From positions 3,224,001-3,288,000 of the forward strand of contig NW_015622541.1 in the NCBI RefSeq assembly GCF_000835495.1: a stretch of 64,000 bases of DNA, in the 5' to 3' direction. A program made the translations under genes and the position numbers. Position 1 is the first letter of the stretch, and each line of letters starts with the position of its first letter. This document shows positions 53,036 through 64,000 of the stretch, piece by piece. The notes below the pieces were generated by a model, which worked only from the letters and a program-made list of their open reading frames with translations, had not been told where the DNA came from and did no database searches. Source of the DNA: Cladophialophora immunda (Eukaryota > Ascomycota > Eurotiomycetes > Chaetothyriales > Herpotrichiellaceae).

Positions 53036-54843
53036 CTACTCCAGAACCTGTCGATAAGAAGCTGCTGCTGCTGCTGCTGCTGCTGCCGCCGCCGCCGCCT
53101 GACCATCCTGATAAGACGCACATCTGCGGTACCAGCTCATCGCGACGTCGTCCAGGGGCCGCGGGGCAGGCCAATAGACATTGTTGCGTGACCGCAGCGG
53201 CACGCCCTGGGCGATCTTGAGACTCGGCTCGTAGAGGTGCGGGTACTTGACGAACAGGCTGGGGTCGAGCAGGTACTCTTCGACGCCCCGGCCGATCTTG
53301 AGGCGGCGGTACATCTCATGCGCGTACTCCCTGGTGTGCAGCAGGGTGTAGAGGTCCGGGGCGGGCAGCTTGACTTCGAGCTTGGGGCCGATGAGGGCGG
53401 TGCTAGTGGAGGCGGCGGAGGCGGCGGTGTTGTCGCTCAGCCACGTCGGGTTCGTCTCCATGCCGGAGATGATGTCGTGGATGTTGAAGTAGACCACCAG
53501 GGGCTCCGCGCCGAGCACGAACTCGGACAGGTCCGCCTGCACGACGTACGCGAGGCCGATGTCGCCGCAGATCTCGTCCAGGGCCGGGTCCGAGCAATGA
53601 TACTGGATCAGCTTGTCCCTCAGAAAGGAGAAGACACACCAGTCGATGACGGGCGGATGAGGCACCGCCGTCTGCAGCGGGGTCGGCTGCATCGAGGGCG
53701 GGATGGCCGCGAATGTTTCAGGGCCCGGCGATATGCGCCACGCCGCGAGTTTGGCGAGCGTCTCCTTGCCGTTGGTCCATTGGATCCAGGACTCCATGCC
53801 GCCCCAGGCGATCTTGATGAAGGCGGACACGAGGCTTGACACCATTCGGTTGAGACTGAGGCACTCCTTTAGCAGGTTGATCAAAAGCGTGGTGAAAAAG
53901 ATAGGGGACGTACCTGCTTATATCAGGGTTGCGTCTGTGGCCCAAGTAGCCAGTCACGGCGCACATCTCATACGCATGAATATGTTCCGAGTAGTTGGAA
54001 CGCGCCATCACCTGCAGGTTGCGATAGATAGGGAATGTAACCGAGGTTGGAGGATTGTGCCGTATCGACGGTGTCGTCGATAATGCTAAGGTTCCCTGAC
54101 CGACATCCCAGTCGACGTCCTCTCCCAAGGACTCGTCGTTGGACGAAATCACCGCTTGAGGCTCTGCCGCATACATTTCTGTGGTAGACATTTCGCTGGA
54201 TGAAGAAGCCACAGAGCCCGAAGCAGGGCGTGCAATTGGGTTTGATATGGTGTCGAGAGGCGCTGACAGTGGTTCGATGTCGGCGTGGACAGAAGGCATG
54301 TTCAGTTCGGTTGTCCACGAATCCACCCCTTCGTCATCGTCGTCGAGTCCGCTGGTGTGTGTGTCCTTCGTAAGAATTTTGTTAGGATCAGAAAGAAGGC
54401 CCGGAATGGCACGGGCTGGGCCAGAAACGCGATGTGCTTGAGGACCAACTCCAGGACTTACAAAGTTGTTCTCCCTGCTCTCCACCATGGTATCAATGAT
54501 GCCCTTGAGGGTGGCTTGAAGACTTCGAAGCTTCTTCTCGGACTGCCATAGTAGCTGTCTTAGTCTTCGATTTTCCTCCACTAGTCTGCTGTTGCGGTCG
54601 CTCTCTGAACCGGAGAAGAGAGCCAGCCGCTGCTTGAGCTCGTTGATCTCCAGATTCTGCCGGGCGCGAAATGCTTGCTGGGAAAGTCGATTGCGGAGCT
54701 TTCTGCCACGGATAGGGCGGTAAGCATTACGAGCAGGAATCAATGGAACGACAACGTCCAGTGGCTTACCGCTTTTCTGTCGCAGCACTGGATTTCTTCT
54801 GTGGTCCAGTGCCAATGCCGGCAAACTCCTGAGGTGAGGCCAT
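53036..54843 (-). CDS. bZIP transcription factor with DUF3425 domain and polyalanine tail
   Basis: Four exons: 54843-54770, 54702-54462, 54365-53914, 53855-53036; 528 residues. The first splice assembles the basic region K-R-K-L-R-N-R-L-S-Q-Q-A-F-R-A-R-Q with Asn29-x7-Arg37, followed by a leucine-type coiled coil to about residue 80. A canonical but in-frame 96-bp intron (54366-54461, CTAAC branch) was removed. An acidic/Ser-rich middle leads to the DUF3425 segment (P-T-P-L-Q-T-A-V-P-H-P-P-V-I-D-W). The C-terminus ends in about 14 alanines from a GCN repeat. It is the only regulator near the SDR/monooxygenase/TRI12 set and converges on the monooxygenase, so it may control it. Confidence 0.87.
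53061..53099. repeat. GCN trinucleotide repeat (polyalanine codons)
   Basis: (GCT)8 followed by (GCC)n on the plus strand, read as alanine codons on the minus strand within the last coding part of the bZIP gene, about 25 bp before its stop. Such tracts vary in length between strains. Confidence 0.85.
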
Positions 54844-57800
54844 AATGCTCGGTATACCTTTAGCAGATCGAGCTTTGTCGGTATTGGTCTTATTGTCCTG
54901 TAGTCAGGAACGTCAACGCTTACAGATTTTGGACGTTAAAGAGAAAAATCCACCATCTCCCGCATTCCAGAAGACGCTATAGAGATAGCATCCTGGGGGG
55001 ATTTGCGGAGACGACAAACTTGTTCGAGTAAGCCAACCCACGTTGACCTCGGCTTCGTTCTGAACCTCCTATATTGGTATGGTGCGATATGGACGTCGAG
55101 TCATTGTCCTTAAGAGCAGCCAGATTTCGGTCCATATTTGGACTCTCCGCCTGACCTTCCCAATAGGTCTAGTCCTACAGGTCGAGACATCTCTCTGGCC
55201 GACTTGACGCATTGTAGAAGGGATGGCCTGGCTCAGAGAAGGTCTATACGTGTACACGCCAATTGATACAGGGGTAGTATCGAGCGACAAGCCTATCGTC
55301 GGTGATGCCCTTATAATGAGCCCCTTTACCGCGCCTGCTTTCTGAGCGACCAATCTTGCAGCTACTGGTCAGTACTCCGAGCAGCATGACGCGCAGCCAG
55401 ATGATCGAATATCATGGTGATTCGTGACGGTGGTTTTCCACAGAGTCGACCGACCCCGTTGACCGCCAGTAATGGCCCGACCCAGAAGAAGGATGAGAGT
55501 CTTCGCCTTGCCGTCAAAAAGTTCGCCAGGTCCTCGTTGCCAATTTGAGCCATCAGGTACGAGAGCTATGAGGGCCAAAGGATGACCTGATCACTTGCGC
55601 CTTACCTTGTTCACGGACCTGGAAAGGCCTTTAAAGAGAGCTTCCGTAACCCTCCGCAACACTTGGAAAGTAACAGGTATCGTCATATCGTCATAAGTGG
55701 TGAGCCGTTGTGCTGGTGGAAAGAGGTGGCTGGGTTGTTTACAGTTCCTCATCGAAGTGCGACAAGCCCTAACTATGTGCATCATCTTCCAGATCTCGAG
55801 GTGAGAGGCACTATCGATGCGGAGCACAACTGATCTCCAGGTTGTCAGTGGAAGAGCATGACGTTCTTTCCAGCAGCGTCAACCGACATTGTCAAGCTTG
55901 AGATGGTCCTGTATGGTGAACGAAGCGGGAAGTGCCATCGGGGCGATCCAAAGGAGAAACAGTCATGGCAGCAAGAAGCAGTTCGTTCGAAGGGAGACCT
56001 ACTGATCTTCCGTACTCCAAACTGACGTCGCTGAAAGTGCCTTCCTCGTCCCTTGCCCCCTGCGATTCTGTTTTGGCATTGCGTCCACAAACACTTGGTC
56101 AATACGAAAATTAAAGTCTTTTCCCTTGGCGGTTTTCTCTCGGGTGAATGGAAATAGCACGACTGCCTTGCCGTCGCACCAGGGGGCAGCTTGGTAGCCT
56201 GGGTGGAAAAAACATCCTGCTTGCAGTGGGCCGCCGCATTTGCACTTGAAGTTTGCCCTCGGGGATCGCGAGGATCTGCCTCAGGCATCGACAGGAAAAA
56301 GGAAAAGCAAACTCGCACAATGACTCCTCGCCACTCTAGCAGAAAATTGCCTGGCCGGAAACTTGACCTCTATGGAATGACGAAGGGAGATATATCCGAT
56401 CGCTTGAGAATACCCAAAACCGAAGCCCGGCAAGGATTCGTTTGTGATGTGATGCCATGATCGTCTCGATACGAAGAAGAAATCTTTCAAATCCTGAAAT
56501 GGGTGGCGCGTGGGTGCAACACACTGCAAATCGTCTGCGTCATATTAGTCACCCACACACCACACACCCCGAACGCAAGTCATGTGGATGGAGTGGCTGA
56601 AGGGTTGTGGCGGTGTTATCTCGCAGCATCTTCGGCAGTTGGAGCGTTGCGTGGCTGGTGTAATAATGAGATGGCTCTGGAGAGACGAAACCCAACCAAT
56701 TGGACCAGTGCTGGAGTAATTGCTCGAGGCACTTTCGCGGGATTCCGCGGTCCACCATTGACCAGGTGTGGGCGAAAGCCACTGGCTGGTGCTCGCTGGT
56801 GGTGGTAGCCTCTGCCACCGTAGCAGTCGAAGAAGATTCTCTCACCTCGGGTGCTCCATCGACCCCCCGTTATCCCACCCACCTACCCAGATCGGTAGTC
56901 CACCCACCTGCTGTAGTATGCTTACCACACGCAATTTGCCATGTGGTAGGTAATAGTAGCGCCAACCCCTGCGTCTAGCATTTGTGGCATTCTCTCCCCA
57001 CTGCCCATCTGTGGCGATCGTCGTGAGGGAGGAGGACTGCAGAAGCAACGCTGACAGCGCAAGGTGGTGGTGGGGGAGGCACCAATCTCGAAACGCGTGG
57101 ATGCTTTTTCCCATGCTTCAATATTCGCAAGACTGTCCCAACAAGGATATGAGTCGCCGAAAAATCAACCCCAGCAGATCTCGGGGTGGTCACAGACCGA
57201 AGCATGACGAATACGCCAGACATCCCGTAGCAGCTGAGTTCTGACTGTGTTCCACCATTCGCCTGCGGTTGCACAGGGACGAGCTACAGGCCAGGTATCC
57301 AAGGACGGCAAGTGTTTATCCAGCCCTGAGAGTTCAATACCCGAGGCCGTAGAGGTGATGATTCACCCGCGCTTGGGGGTATCACTTCGAGAGCTGAGTT
57401 TCCCCAAGCCGGAAAATGTGCGAACAATAGGTTGCCGAAGTTCGGCAGAACTCCGTACGACAAACAATCATCTTGGGAGGACATGATTGGAGGCTGGCGC
57501 AGCGGTCGTGGTGTTCTCGGAAACTCTGTTTGAGGGAATACCCGATGCTCGGAATCAAATGCGCATCCTGGTGAGGAAGAGGAAGAGGGAAAAAATCTGC
57601 AAACTTCGGATCGCCCAAAAGTCAAAGCATCTGGAGCGAGAGGATTACTTGTACTCCGTAGGGTTTTCACAAACAAACACCGCTGAAGCAGCCGGAGCGA
57701 ACCCCCGAGTCATCCATCCAACACTGCATTTGCGTTGCGATGGCGAACTTCGGCCATCGAGCATGGGAGGAGAGAAAAAGGGGAAATGGTACGGGTTGGT

Positions 57801-58965
57801 GTTGGATAGTTCTTGATGAGTCAAGACCTCCCCTGCTCGCCTGGAGCTCGTGGAAAACCCTGGCAAGTGGTGACGACCGTGTCTCGTATGTAATCAGCCT
57901 GAAGGCCGGAGTACGCAGAAAGGTAGGAGCTGCCCTCCGAGCGAAGGCGACGGTCGCCCTGGGTCCTGGGCCCTGGAGCTTCTCATTGCAACATGCTTCA
58001 GTCCATCGGAGCCGCTTGGTCGGTTCGACCGTCCGATGATTGACACCCTCCCACTCAGTCCGCGATGGAGGACGTCTCGACATTATCACCATCATCCTCA
58101 TTAGAAATCGAGAGAGCGTTAGAGTCCCGTGAATGTCTCGAGCAGCATCATGTGAAAGTGGTGCGGGATTTGATCGGTCCATCGGCGGATTTCTTTTCCC
58201 CAGGATTGATCGGCGGATTCTTTACCCCCGCGAGTTGTACCGAGTACCTGGGGGATGGAGAAAGTCGCATGGTCGTGGCCCCTCGTTATGTGCTGCCCCT
58301 GCATGGACGTTGTCGTTGTAGAGAACAGTGTAGAAGGCCCCCTGATGTTCTTGGTGCAGCCACAGACATCCGATGGCTGCAGGTCGAGGGTAATGGCGGG
58401 GCGTCGACCCAAAGGTACATACCTGCCTGTCTTCACTATTGACCCCAAGAGATCAACCGGCCAAATGGGAGATCCGCGGGTACATCGAGATTTGTAGCTT
58501 CAAACACAAAGGGGACGGGGAATGTGTCAGAGAGACTTGGGTTGTTGCAACCAGCTGCTTCGCCGCTGGGCCCGACGCTCCTCGACGTACACTGGGGGAA
58601 GGTGAGTCATTCAAGGCGAGTTAGCCACCACGGGAAGGTGAATGATAAGAGGAAAAGAATGCAATGTTGATGTGTTCAGCAATAGATATATTAAGCTAAT
58701 AATACTAATCTAGAGGACTCTTGGAGTTCGGAGGTTCCTCTATTAGGTGAAGAGGGAGTCATACAAGTGACTCAACCATATTCATATCGTATCCAATCAG
58801 CCATATAGGCGGGGGTATCGTAGGCCGTGTCCCATGCTCTCAAGATATGCAAAACAAACTGGTCGAACCGAACCAGTATGCAGTCGCTCGCTGAAAAGAT
58901 GCGCTCGCTAAGACAAAAACACGTAGATTGATGTGACCGGGGGCCAGCCCCAGACTCATCCTCCT
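54844..58965. other. 4.1-kb region with no supportable gene
   Basis: Only short open frames on both strands, none with recognisable motifs, signal peptides or linked splice sites. I saw no transposase, reverse transcriptase or long terminal repeats. It may hold long promoters, untranslated leaders or noncoding transcripts. Confidence 0.4.
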
Positions 58966-59613
58966 CTACTGAGGGCCATTCAGGCAACTCGTGCCACGTC
59001 GTTGGCTGGTCTGACGTCTCTTGAGGGCACTGGCGCTGGGTCGGCGTGACTTGCTTGCGCTGTTGGTGTCCTGGTTGGCGAAGCGCACAACTCTGCGTTT
59101 CGCCTCGGCGTCTCGTGCGTAGGGAGCTGCTGCCTGGGGTAGATTGGCGGCAGCCTCCTTCTCCTGGAGTTCCCGGAGGAAGGCGATTTGCTCTTCGGTG
59201 GTGAGTTCCTTCTTGGGTGCCAGTGCCGGAATGGTCTCCACAGGAAGGCTGAGGTCTTCGGCTGAGCAGAGGAGGTCATCGTCAGAGAGGTATGAGCTGG
59301 GCTCGGCGCCGAACGATGACATGCATGACCTGTATGGGCTAGGCATCCAGGTCGAGTTGCTGCTGTCGCGACGCATGGCAATGGATTGTGTTTGCGACGA
59401 AGACGTCGAGTTGGATGCATTGCTGTCTGTGCGTGCAAGGGCTTGAGAGGTTGGCCACGCTGAGGTGGGTGACGCGCACACGAGAGCCGTGTAGGCAGAC
59501 GTGGGCGCGTAGGAGTACGTGTTGGACGAGGTGGAGTCGCGCGAGTCTGAACGCGACATAGCCACCGATGTCATGGCTGGGGTGATGTTGGAGGTGGGTG
59601 ACGAGAAGAACAT
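58966..59613 (-). CDS. Ser-rich conserved-type fungal protein
   Basis: An ATG-initiated frame of 215 residues. The first 100 residues are Ser/Thr-rich with scattered R-x-D-S (for example M-S-R-S-D-S-R-D-S) and look disordered and phosphorylatable. A short acidic patch (S-D-D-D-L-L) follows, then a predicted helix K-K-E-L-T-T-E-E-Q-I-A-F-L-R-E-L-Q-E-K-E-A, the only part with folded-domain character. The tail is basic (R-R-V-V-R-F, K-S-R-R-P-S, L-K-R-R-Q). This layout is found in hypothetical proteins of many ascomycetes; I do not know a function. A CAA repeat and a long pyrimidine-rich leader lie upstream. Confidence 0.65.
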   Translation of the reverse strand: MFFSSPTSNITPAMTSVAMSRSDSRDSTSSNTYSYAPTSAYTALVCASPTSAWPTSQALARTDSNASNSTSSSQTQSIAMRRDSSNSTWMPSPYRSCMSSFGAEPSSYLSDDDLLCSAEDLSLPVETIPALAPKKELTTEEQIAFLRELQEKEAAANLPQAAAPYARDAEAKRRVVRFANQDTNSASKSRRPSASALKRRQTSQRRGTSCLNGPQ

Positions 59614-62600
59614 TTTGCTGGCTGTGCGAGGTTGGAAGGGAGGAGGATGTTGTTGTTGTTGTTGTAAGACGCGACGGGGGTGTCGGGTTTGATATACACG
59701 CACAGAGTTTGGGGGGCCCGTGATGTTATTATGATGGGTGTTGCTAGTCGCCAGATCCGGGATTCGGATTCCCAGTTGCGGGAGGGTGGCGATGGGATGG
59801 GCTGGTTGCGGGTGGTGATGCAATGTGCGAGTAATATGTTTGCGTCGAGTCAGGGCCCACGGATGTGAGTCGGCTAAACGACCTGGAGTTCAGGAGAAGG
59901 CCGGCGAACGGTGATCCGGCGTGATGGGAGTTGTGATCGGTTGACTTGCCGCTGCTGCTCGCCTCGGTGGTTGGCCCGGTTCGGTCAGCGTGGAAGTCAA
60001 GGGAATCCCAGTGGTCAATATATGCCTCGTCAGGGCGGCTGTGCTGGCTGCGCTGGGGGGGTGCCAGTGTTGCGAAGGGGTTTGTAGGTTGTACCTGGAA
60101 GTGTTTCGAAGATCCAAAGGGGGAGGGAAGAATCCTCGTTATTAATGTTTGTGCCGGGCGCGAGGGTGGTAGAAGTAAATTAGTCGTATCACTGTTTTGC
60201 CCCTTCCCCGTGCTTTTCCTTCTTCTTTTTCCTTTTGGGCTTATGGAGAATGGCGAAAACCCGATGGAGCGGTGCGACCTCGGGCCTAGGGTGGGAAAAG
60301 TCACAAACGGGGTTCGGAGGATGGGCCCCTTCTGTACTATGGGTCGTACGTTGTAGCGTTTTTTTGGTCTGCGTTCCGGGTTGTGGGGGGTGGGAGGGCA
60401 AGCGGCAAAAGGTTTGTCGGCTTTGGCACCGTGACGATGGGTTCCGCGAGAGGCTAGCGATTTCGCGTCTGAGTGGCTGGTTTCAGACACGTCGGAATTG
60501 GCGGACCGTTGAGGTGATGGGACGCAGGGGGTTCGATAGCAATGTCGATTGTCGATAGTGTGATGCGGTACCGGTTCGATGAGGATGGTTCGAGGAGTGC
60601 AGGAGGGTTTGGTGATGGGTGTTCTGAGGCAGAGGAGAAAAGTGGTTGAACGCGGACAGGGAGGCAGAGGGAGGGCAGAAAGGCAGGATTATAACAACAC
60701 AGTCAACAGGACGAAGGCAAACCCCCAAACTGGATGATTTGTTGTCCTTGTCCGCAGCGCTGACTGTCGGTCAGTAGACCGCCTGAAAGAGGGTTGGATT
60801 CTGATTGTGCGTGAAGGGGTGAATGTGACACCGAGTCCAGCACCCTTCAGCCAGGCAACCGAGGGCGAGTGACGAGCTAGGCTCGAGGCGCAAGCCACGG
60901 GGGTTAGACGAGAAGCAAGCACGGGGGGTCGAATGGGAGAATCCCAGACAAGCCACCAACGTGGGTTGGACGAGAATGTTGTGTCTTGGAAGCTGAAGCC
61001 GGCAATGAATCAAATTCGAGCAAAAGGATCTGGCGGTGACCAGGGGGGGGAGTTGCGGCGAGGCGGGCGTTTGGACCAGAGAGAAACGGAGCTGAGGAAA
61101 AGATGGAGCCTGGGTCTAAGACGAGGGAGCTCTGGTCGCAGTGGTTGGTGGCCGTGCGGGCTCAGCGGGCTCACGGAATGGGGGGCACTGACTCCTCTGC
61201 TCGACGCCTAGAGAAGCCGAGATCGGTCCCGATGAAATCCCTACAGCCCCATAACGAGACCCTAGAGGCCCTGAGAGTCTCCCCCGGGTAGCCAGACTCC
61301 CAGGCTTTCAGGCTTTCAGGCTTCCAGGCTGCTGTCCAGGCTACCCCACGCGCCCGGGCCCAGTGTCTGACTCGCCAACAAACAAGTCAAAGGGGTCACA
61401 GCTGCCCCCGGCTAAAAAGCACCTCGGGCCAGTACCACTCGACAGATGCAGAGCCAGGTCGAGATTCGTCGGGTAAAACGGTCGGGTCCCTCCTATCATC
61501 ACACAGAGATGCTAATTCAGGAAGTCAATTTGCGACAACGGGCAATAATTCGAGTGATAGTGATGGCGGCGGACAAGGAATCCCACGACGACTACGAGGA
61601 CTTGCACAGTACGGACGCATAGTCGTAGGGAGACTCGTCGCTGTCAGACGGACTTTGGTGGTTGATACAACAGTCTCCCTCACTATGTTCCCGATTTAGC
61701 CAAAATGAAGCACGCAGCATAATAGTCACAGCCAGCGACGGCCAGCAAAGCTGCGATGACTCAGGCACACATTGATGGTGCTATAGTCGTAGTATAATGC
61801 CGCATTCGGACATCCGATGATGATTGCAGAGCAGGGATCGGGTCATCTTTGTGGCTAGGACTCTCTCCCTATACCGCGTACTCAGTCACAGGCAACACCA
61901 CACCAACCCCCAAATTTAGCTTCGGTCAACTCTTTCCATTATCATTACCATCACCATCATCACTATCACCGTCTGTCATCCCTTCTAGCCCCTGAGTAAG
62001 AGGGCATTAGCCATAGCAAACACTTGGTTGTTTGCTGGCAGTCGCCGGAAACGATTACTTCAGCCGGCAGCAACCCTGGCCAGACCCCAAGCGTTGGGAT
62101 TACCGGATCGGGCAGGCACTGGGCCTCTACAAACAAAACAAAAGGCCCAGAGCGAGGTTGAGCCGTCGCCTAAACTCGCCTTTGTTGTGTGAACCGGTTG
62201 ATTACCAGCCGGCTGTTACTGTAGGAGCTAGGGACGAGAGCCTGAGTAAGGCTTGATTATTCTCCCACCGTGTGTCTGGTATACGACGACACCAAGCAAA
62301 CCAAACGTCATACCAAACGCATTTGCTTCATCCCACGCTGCCATGGTCAAATGTTTGTTTGTTTGCTATTACTCTTTGCTTTACGAGAGTCGTTGGGATC
62401 CTTGCATTTCTCCCGCCCGACCAATGCCATAGCATCCGTCTCCCTCACCGTGATCTCTCGGCAGATGCCACTCCTCCCCTCCTCACGGCCAACACATCAA
62501 AGGAGATATGAGTCAGGCCAGGAAGACTTGTTGCTTCTCCAACTCTGGGGCCGGGCGCACACACCCAAAGTTGCTGCCCAACTCGTCCACCGAACAAAAA

Positions 62601-64000
62601 ACAAAAGCTTAAAGGCAGCCACTCACCGGTGCCTCCAACACTCCCTTGTCGGTCGTTTCCGGGCGCCAGAAAACGAAACTGGATTTAACTAAGGGGACCC
62701 CTTCGCGGGGCCCAGCTAGGGCAGTGGGCACTCCTCGTGGTTGTAGGCAAGGCGACGAAACTTGCCGGGCAGTTGTACCCCCGATGCCTCGGGGATGGAT
62801 GCCTCAGGAAGTGATGCGTCCAGTCCACCTTTGATAGTTTGGGGTTTTTCACACACGCATTCGAAATTGTCAGTGCCTGATATGTCTCTAGATGCCTGGC
62901 CTGCAGAGACGAGAAAAGCTCGAGTACGGAACCGAACAGGGTCCGTGATGTCCTTGTCTGCTCCTGCGTTGCCTTGCCGCGCCTCATTCGGCTTCGTCAC
63001 CGTCGTAAATGCTGTGGAACTAAGATTGGGGGGATGGCATTGCCTACTCTAGCAACTATCAGACAAGCAATCTATTGCAGTCTCAGTCTTCCGCTACCAC
63101 ATGCACAGGTAAGGAGTACGGAGTCTAGGGTCTCTCCCCTCGGCGCCCACCAGATCGGCGAGTTTTGCGTGCTTCAAACCATTGGGGAACATGGGAACAT
63201 CCAGGTTCCCCGAGACTAGCCCCAAGTACCTTCCCACCAGAATTTGGCTGGGGAGGTACCTTCACCGCATCTGGAGATACCTCGGCGAGTCCCAAGCCAC
63301 ACTTTTGTTCTCCATGTTCGCCCTTTGCCTCTGCCCTCGGTGTCTCTCTTCGACTGTAACTCCAGCGAGTCCACATTAAACAGTACAACTGTAGAGGTCT
63401 CCTCTCTCGGCTCCCCCGTGTGATGGGTACTTGCAAGTGCCGTTCTCCAAGAGACACCTTACAGTGGCAAAGACCCAATCTTCCAGAAGGATTTTGGAAC
63501 ATTGTCCCAGGTTCACTGCAACGACGGGGAACGAGATGGTGGATCAACGGCGCAAGCAATAATCCCACCTCTTCAACTGACTAGAGAACGAACTCCATTC
63601 AGCCTCCTGGGTAAAGTCCCCATAGTCTAAACCAGCCAAAAGACCCATAAGCCGGTGGTACTAAAGTGCCCCCGAACGCCACCAGTTGCGCCTCCATCAG
63701 ACCCATCGCAAACCTGGTCAGATAGACTCCACCGCTCGTCGTTGAAGGGGACCCATCATCAAGCCCAGCTCTCCGGGAAGGGATGAATTGCTTGCACAAT
63801 ATCGAATCTCGCTTGTCGTCCAATGAACATCCGCCACTGTCTGCTCGAGCTCCTCCTGAGGCTTCGCTGTGAAAACCTGTTCCGAGTTTTCTTCATTCCG
63901 GCAAAGTTTGGCTTTGGTTTTCGAGTTTTCATGGCTGGAAGTTCCCGAGCACCACTTCGTCTCCTTTACTGCTCGTTGCCTCAGACCGAGGTGCCGAACG
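59614..64000. other. 4.4-kb upstream/intergenic region, repeat-rich
   Basis: No supportable coding gene. Simple sequences: (TTG)5 at about 59650-59664, a CAGGCTTT-like tandem at about 61300-61345, and an ATC/ACC-type microsatellite at about 61940-61975. A CCCCGA/TCGGGG hairpin lies at 62779-62794. The first kilobase probably includes the 5' leader of the Ser-rich gene. Confidence 0.4.

Noticed and set aside
45884..54843. Trichothecene-type toxin cluster suggested by the TRI12-like transporter
   Set aside because: No terpene synthase or other trichothecene pathway enzyme is present. TRI12-type carriers are widespread in fungi, so only a general exporter role is supported.
55845..56318. 157-codon minus-strand frame
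   Set aside because: No recognisable domain or start context, and the composition looks like translated noncoding DNA.
57667..58182. 171-codon minus-strand frame in the gene-poor flank
   Set aside because: Arg/Ser/Pro-rich with no motif and no neighbouring exon. I cannot support it as coding.
59744..60490. 248-codon minus-strand frame as a gene
   Set aside because: It has no ATG anywhere near its start, is Ser/Pro/His-rich and overlaps the leader of the Ser-rich gene in another frame.

Overview
The window is nuclear DNA of a filamentous ascomycete (Pezizomycotina). Genes are split by short introns (about 42-170 bp) with GTRAGT-like donors and CTRAC-like branch sites. The regulators pair Zn2Cys6, C2H2 or bZIP DNA-binding domains with fungal-specific regions, and families such as DUF3431, DUF3425 and TRI12-type transporters are fungal. 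I cannot name the species. All exon structures were worked out by eye from splice signals, reading phase and family motifs.

Left part (1-36.5 kb): a dense set of oxidative tailoring or catabolic genes with their own regulators and transporters. In order: the end of a sugar-type MFS transporter, a short-chain dehydrogenase (SDR), a Zn2Cys6 regulator, a drug-type MFS transporter, a class A FAD monooxygenase, an O-methyltransferase, a second class A FAD monooxygenase, a cytochrome P450, a C2H2 regulator, a CocE-type hydrolase, a doubtful or decayed gene, a second C2H2 regulator, an alpha/beta hydrolase, a Baeyer-Villiger-type monooxygenase, a second sugar-type MFS transporter, a glutathione transferase and a flavin reductase-like protein. 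No polyketide synthase, NRPS, terpene synthase or prenyltransferase is visible. The set therefore looks like a catabolic island or a tailoring sub-cluster whose backbone gene lies elsewhere. Several genes form head-to-head pairs, and their shared promoters carry palindromes and recurring CGGTGGG/GGTGGG words.

Middle part (37-45 kb): a small membrane protein, an orphan secreted protein, a small secreted protein with eight cysteines, a type II membrane DUF3431 protein, and a large intronless GC-rich FAD-dependent oxidoreductase of a type I associate mainly with bacteria.

Right part (45.9-54.8 kb): a second, smaller set made of a TRI12-like MFS efflux transporter, an SDR, a second Baeyer-Villiger-type monooxygenase and a bZIP-DUF3425 regulator ending in a polyalanine tract. 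An SDR making a ketone and a monooxygenase converting it to an ester or lactone, with an exporter and a regulator beside them, form a plausible unit.

From 54.9 to 64 kb the sequence is nearly empty of supportable genes. The exception is one Ser-rich conserved-looking protein at 59.0-59.6 kb with a long, structured upstream leader.
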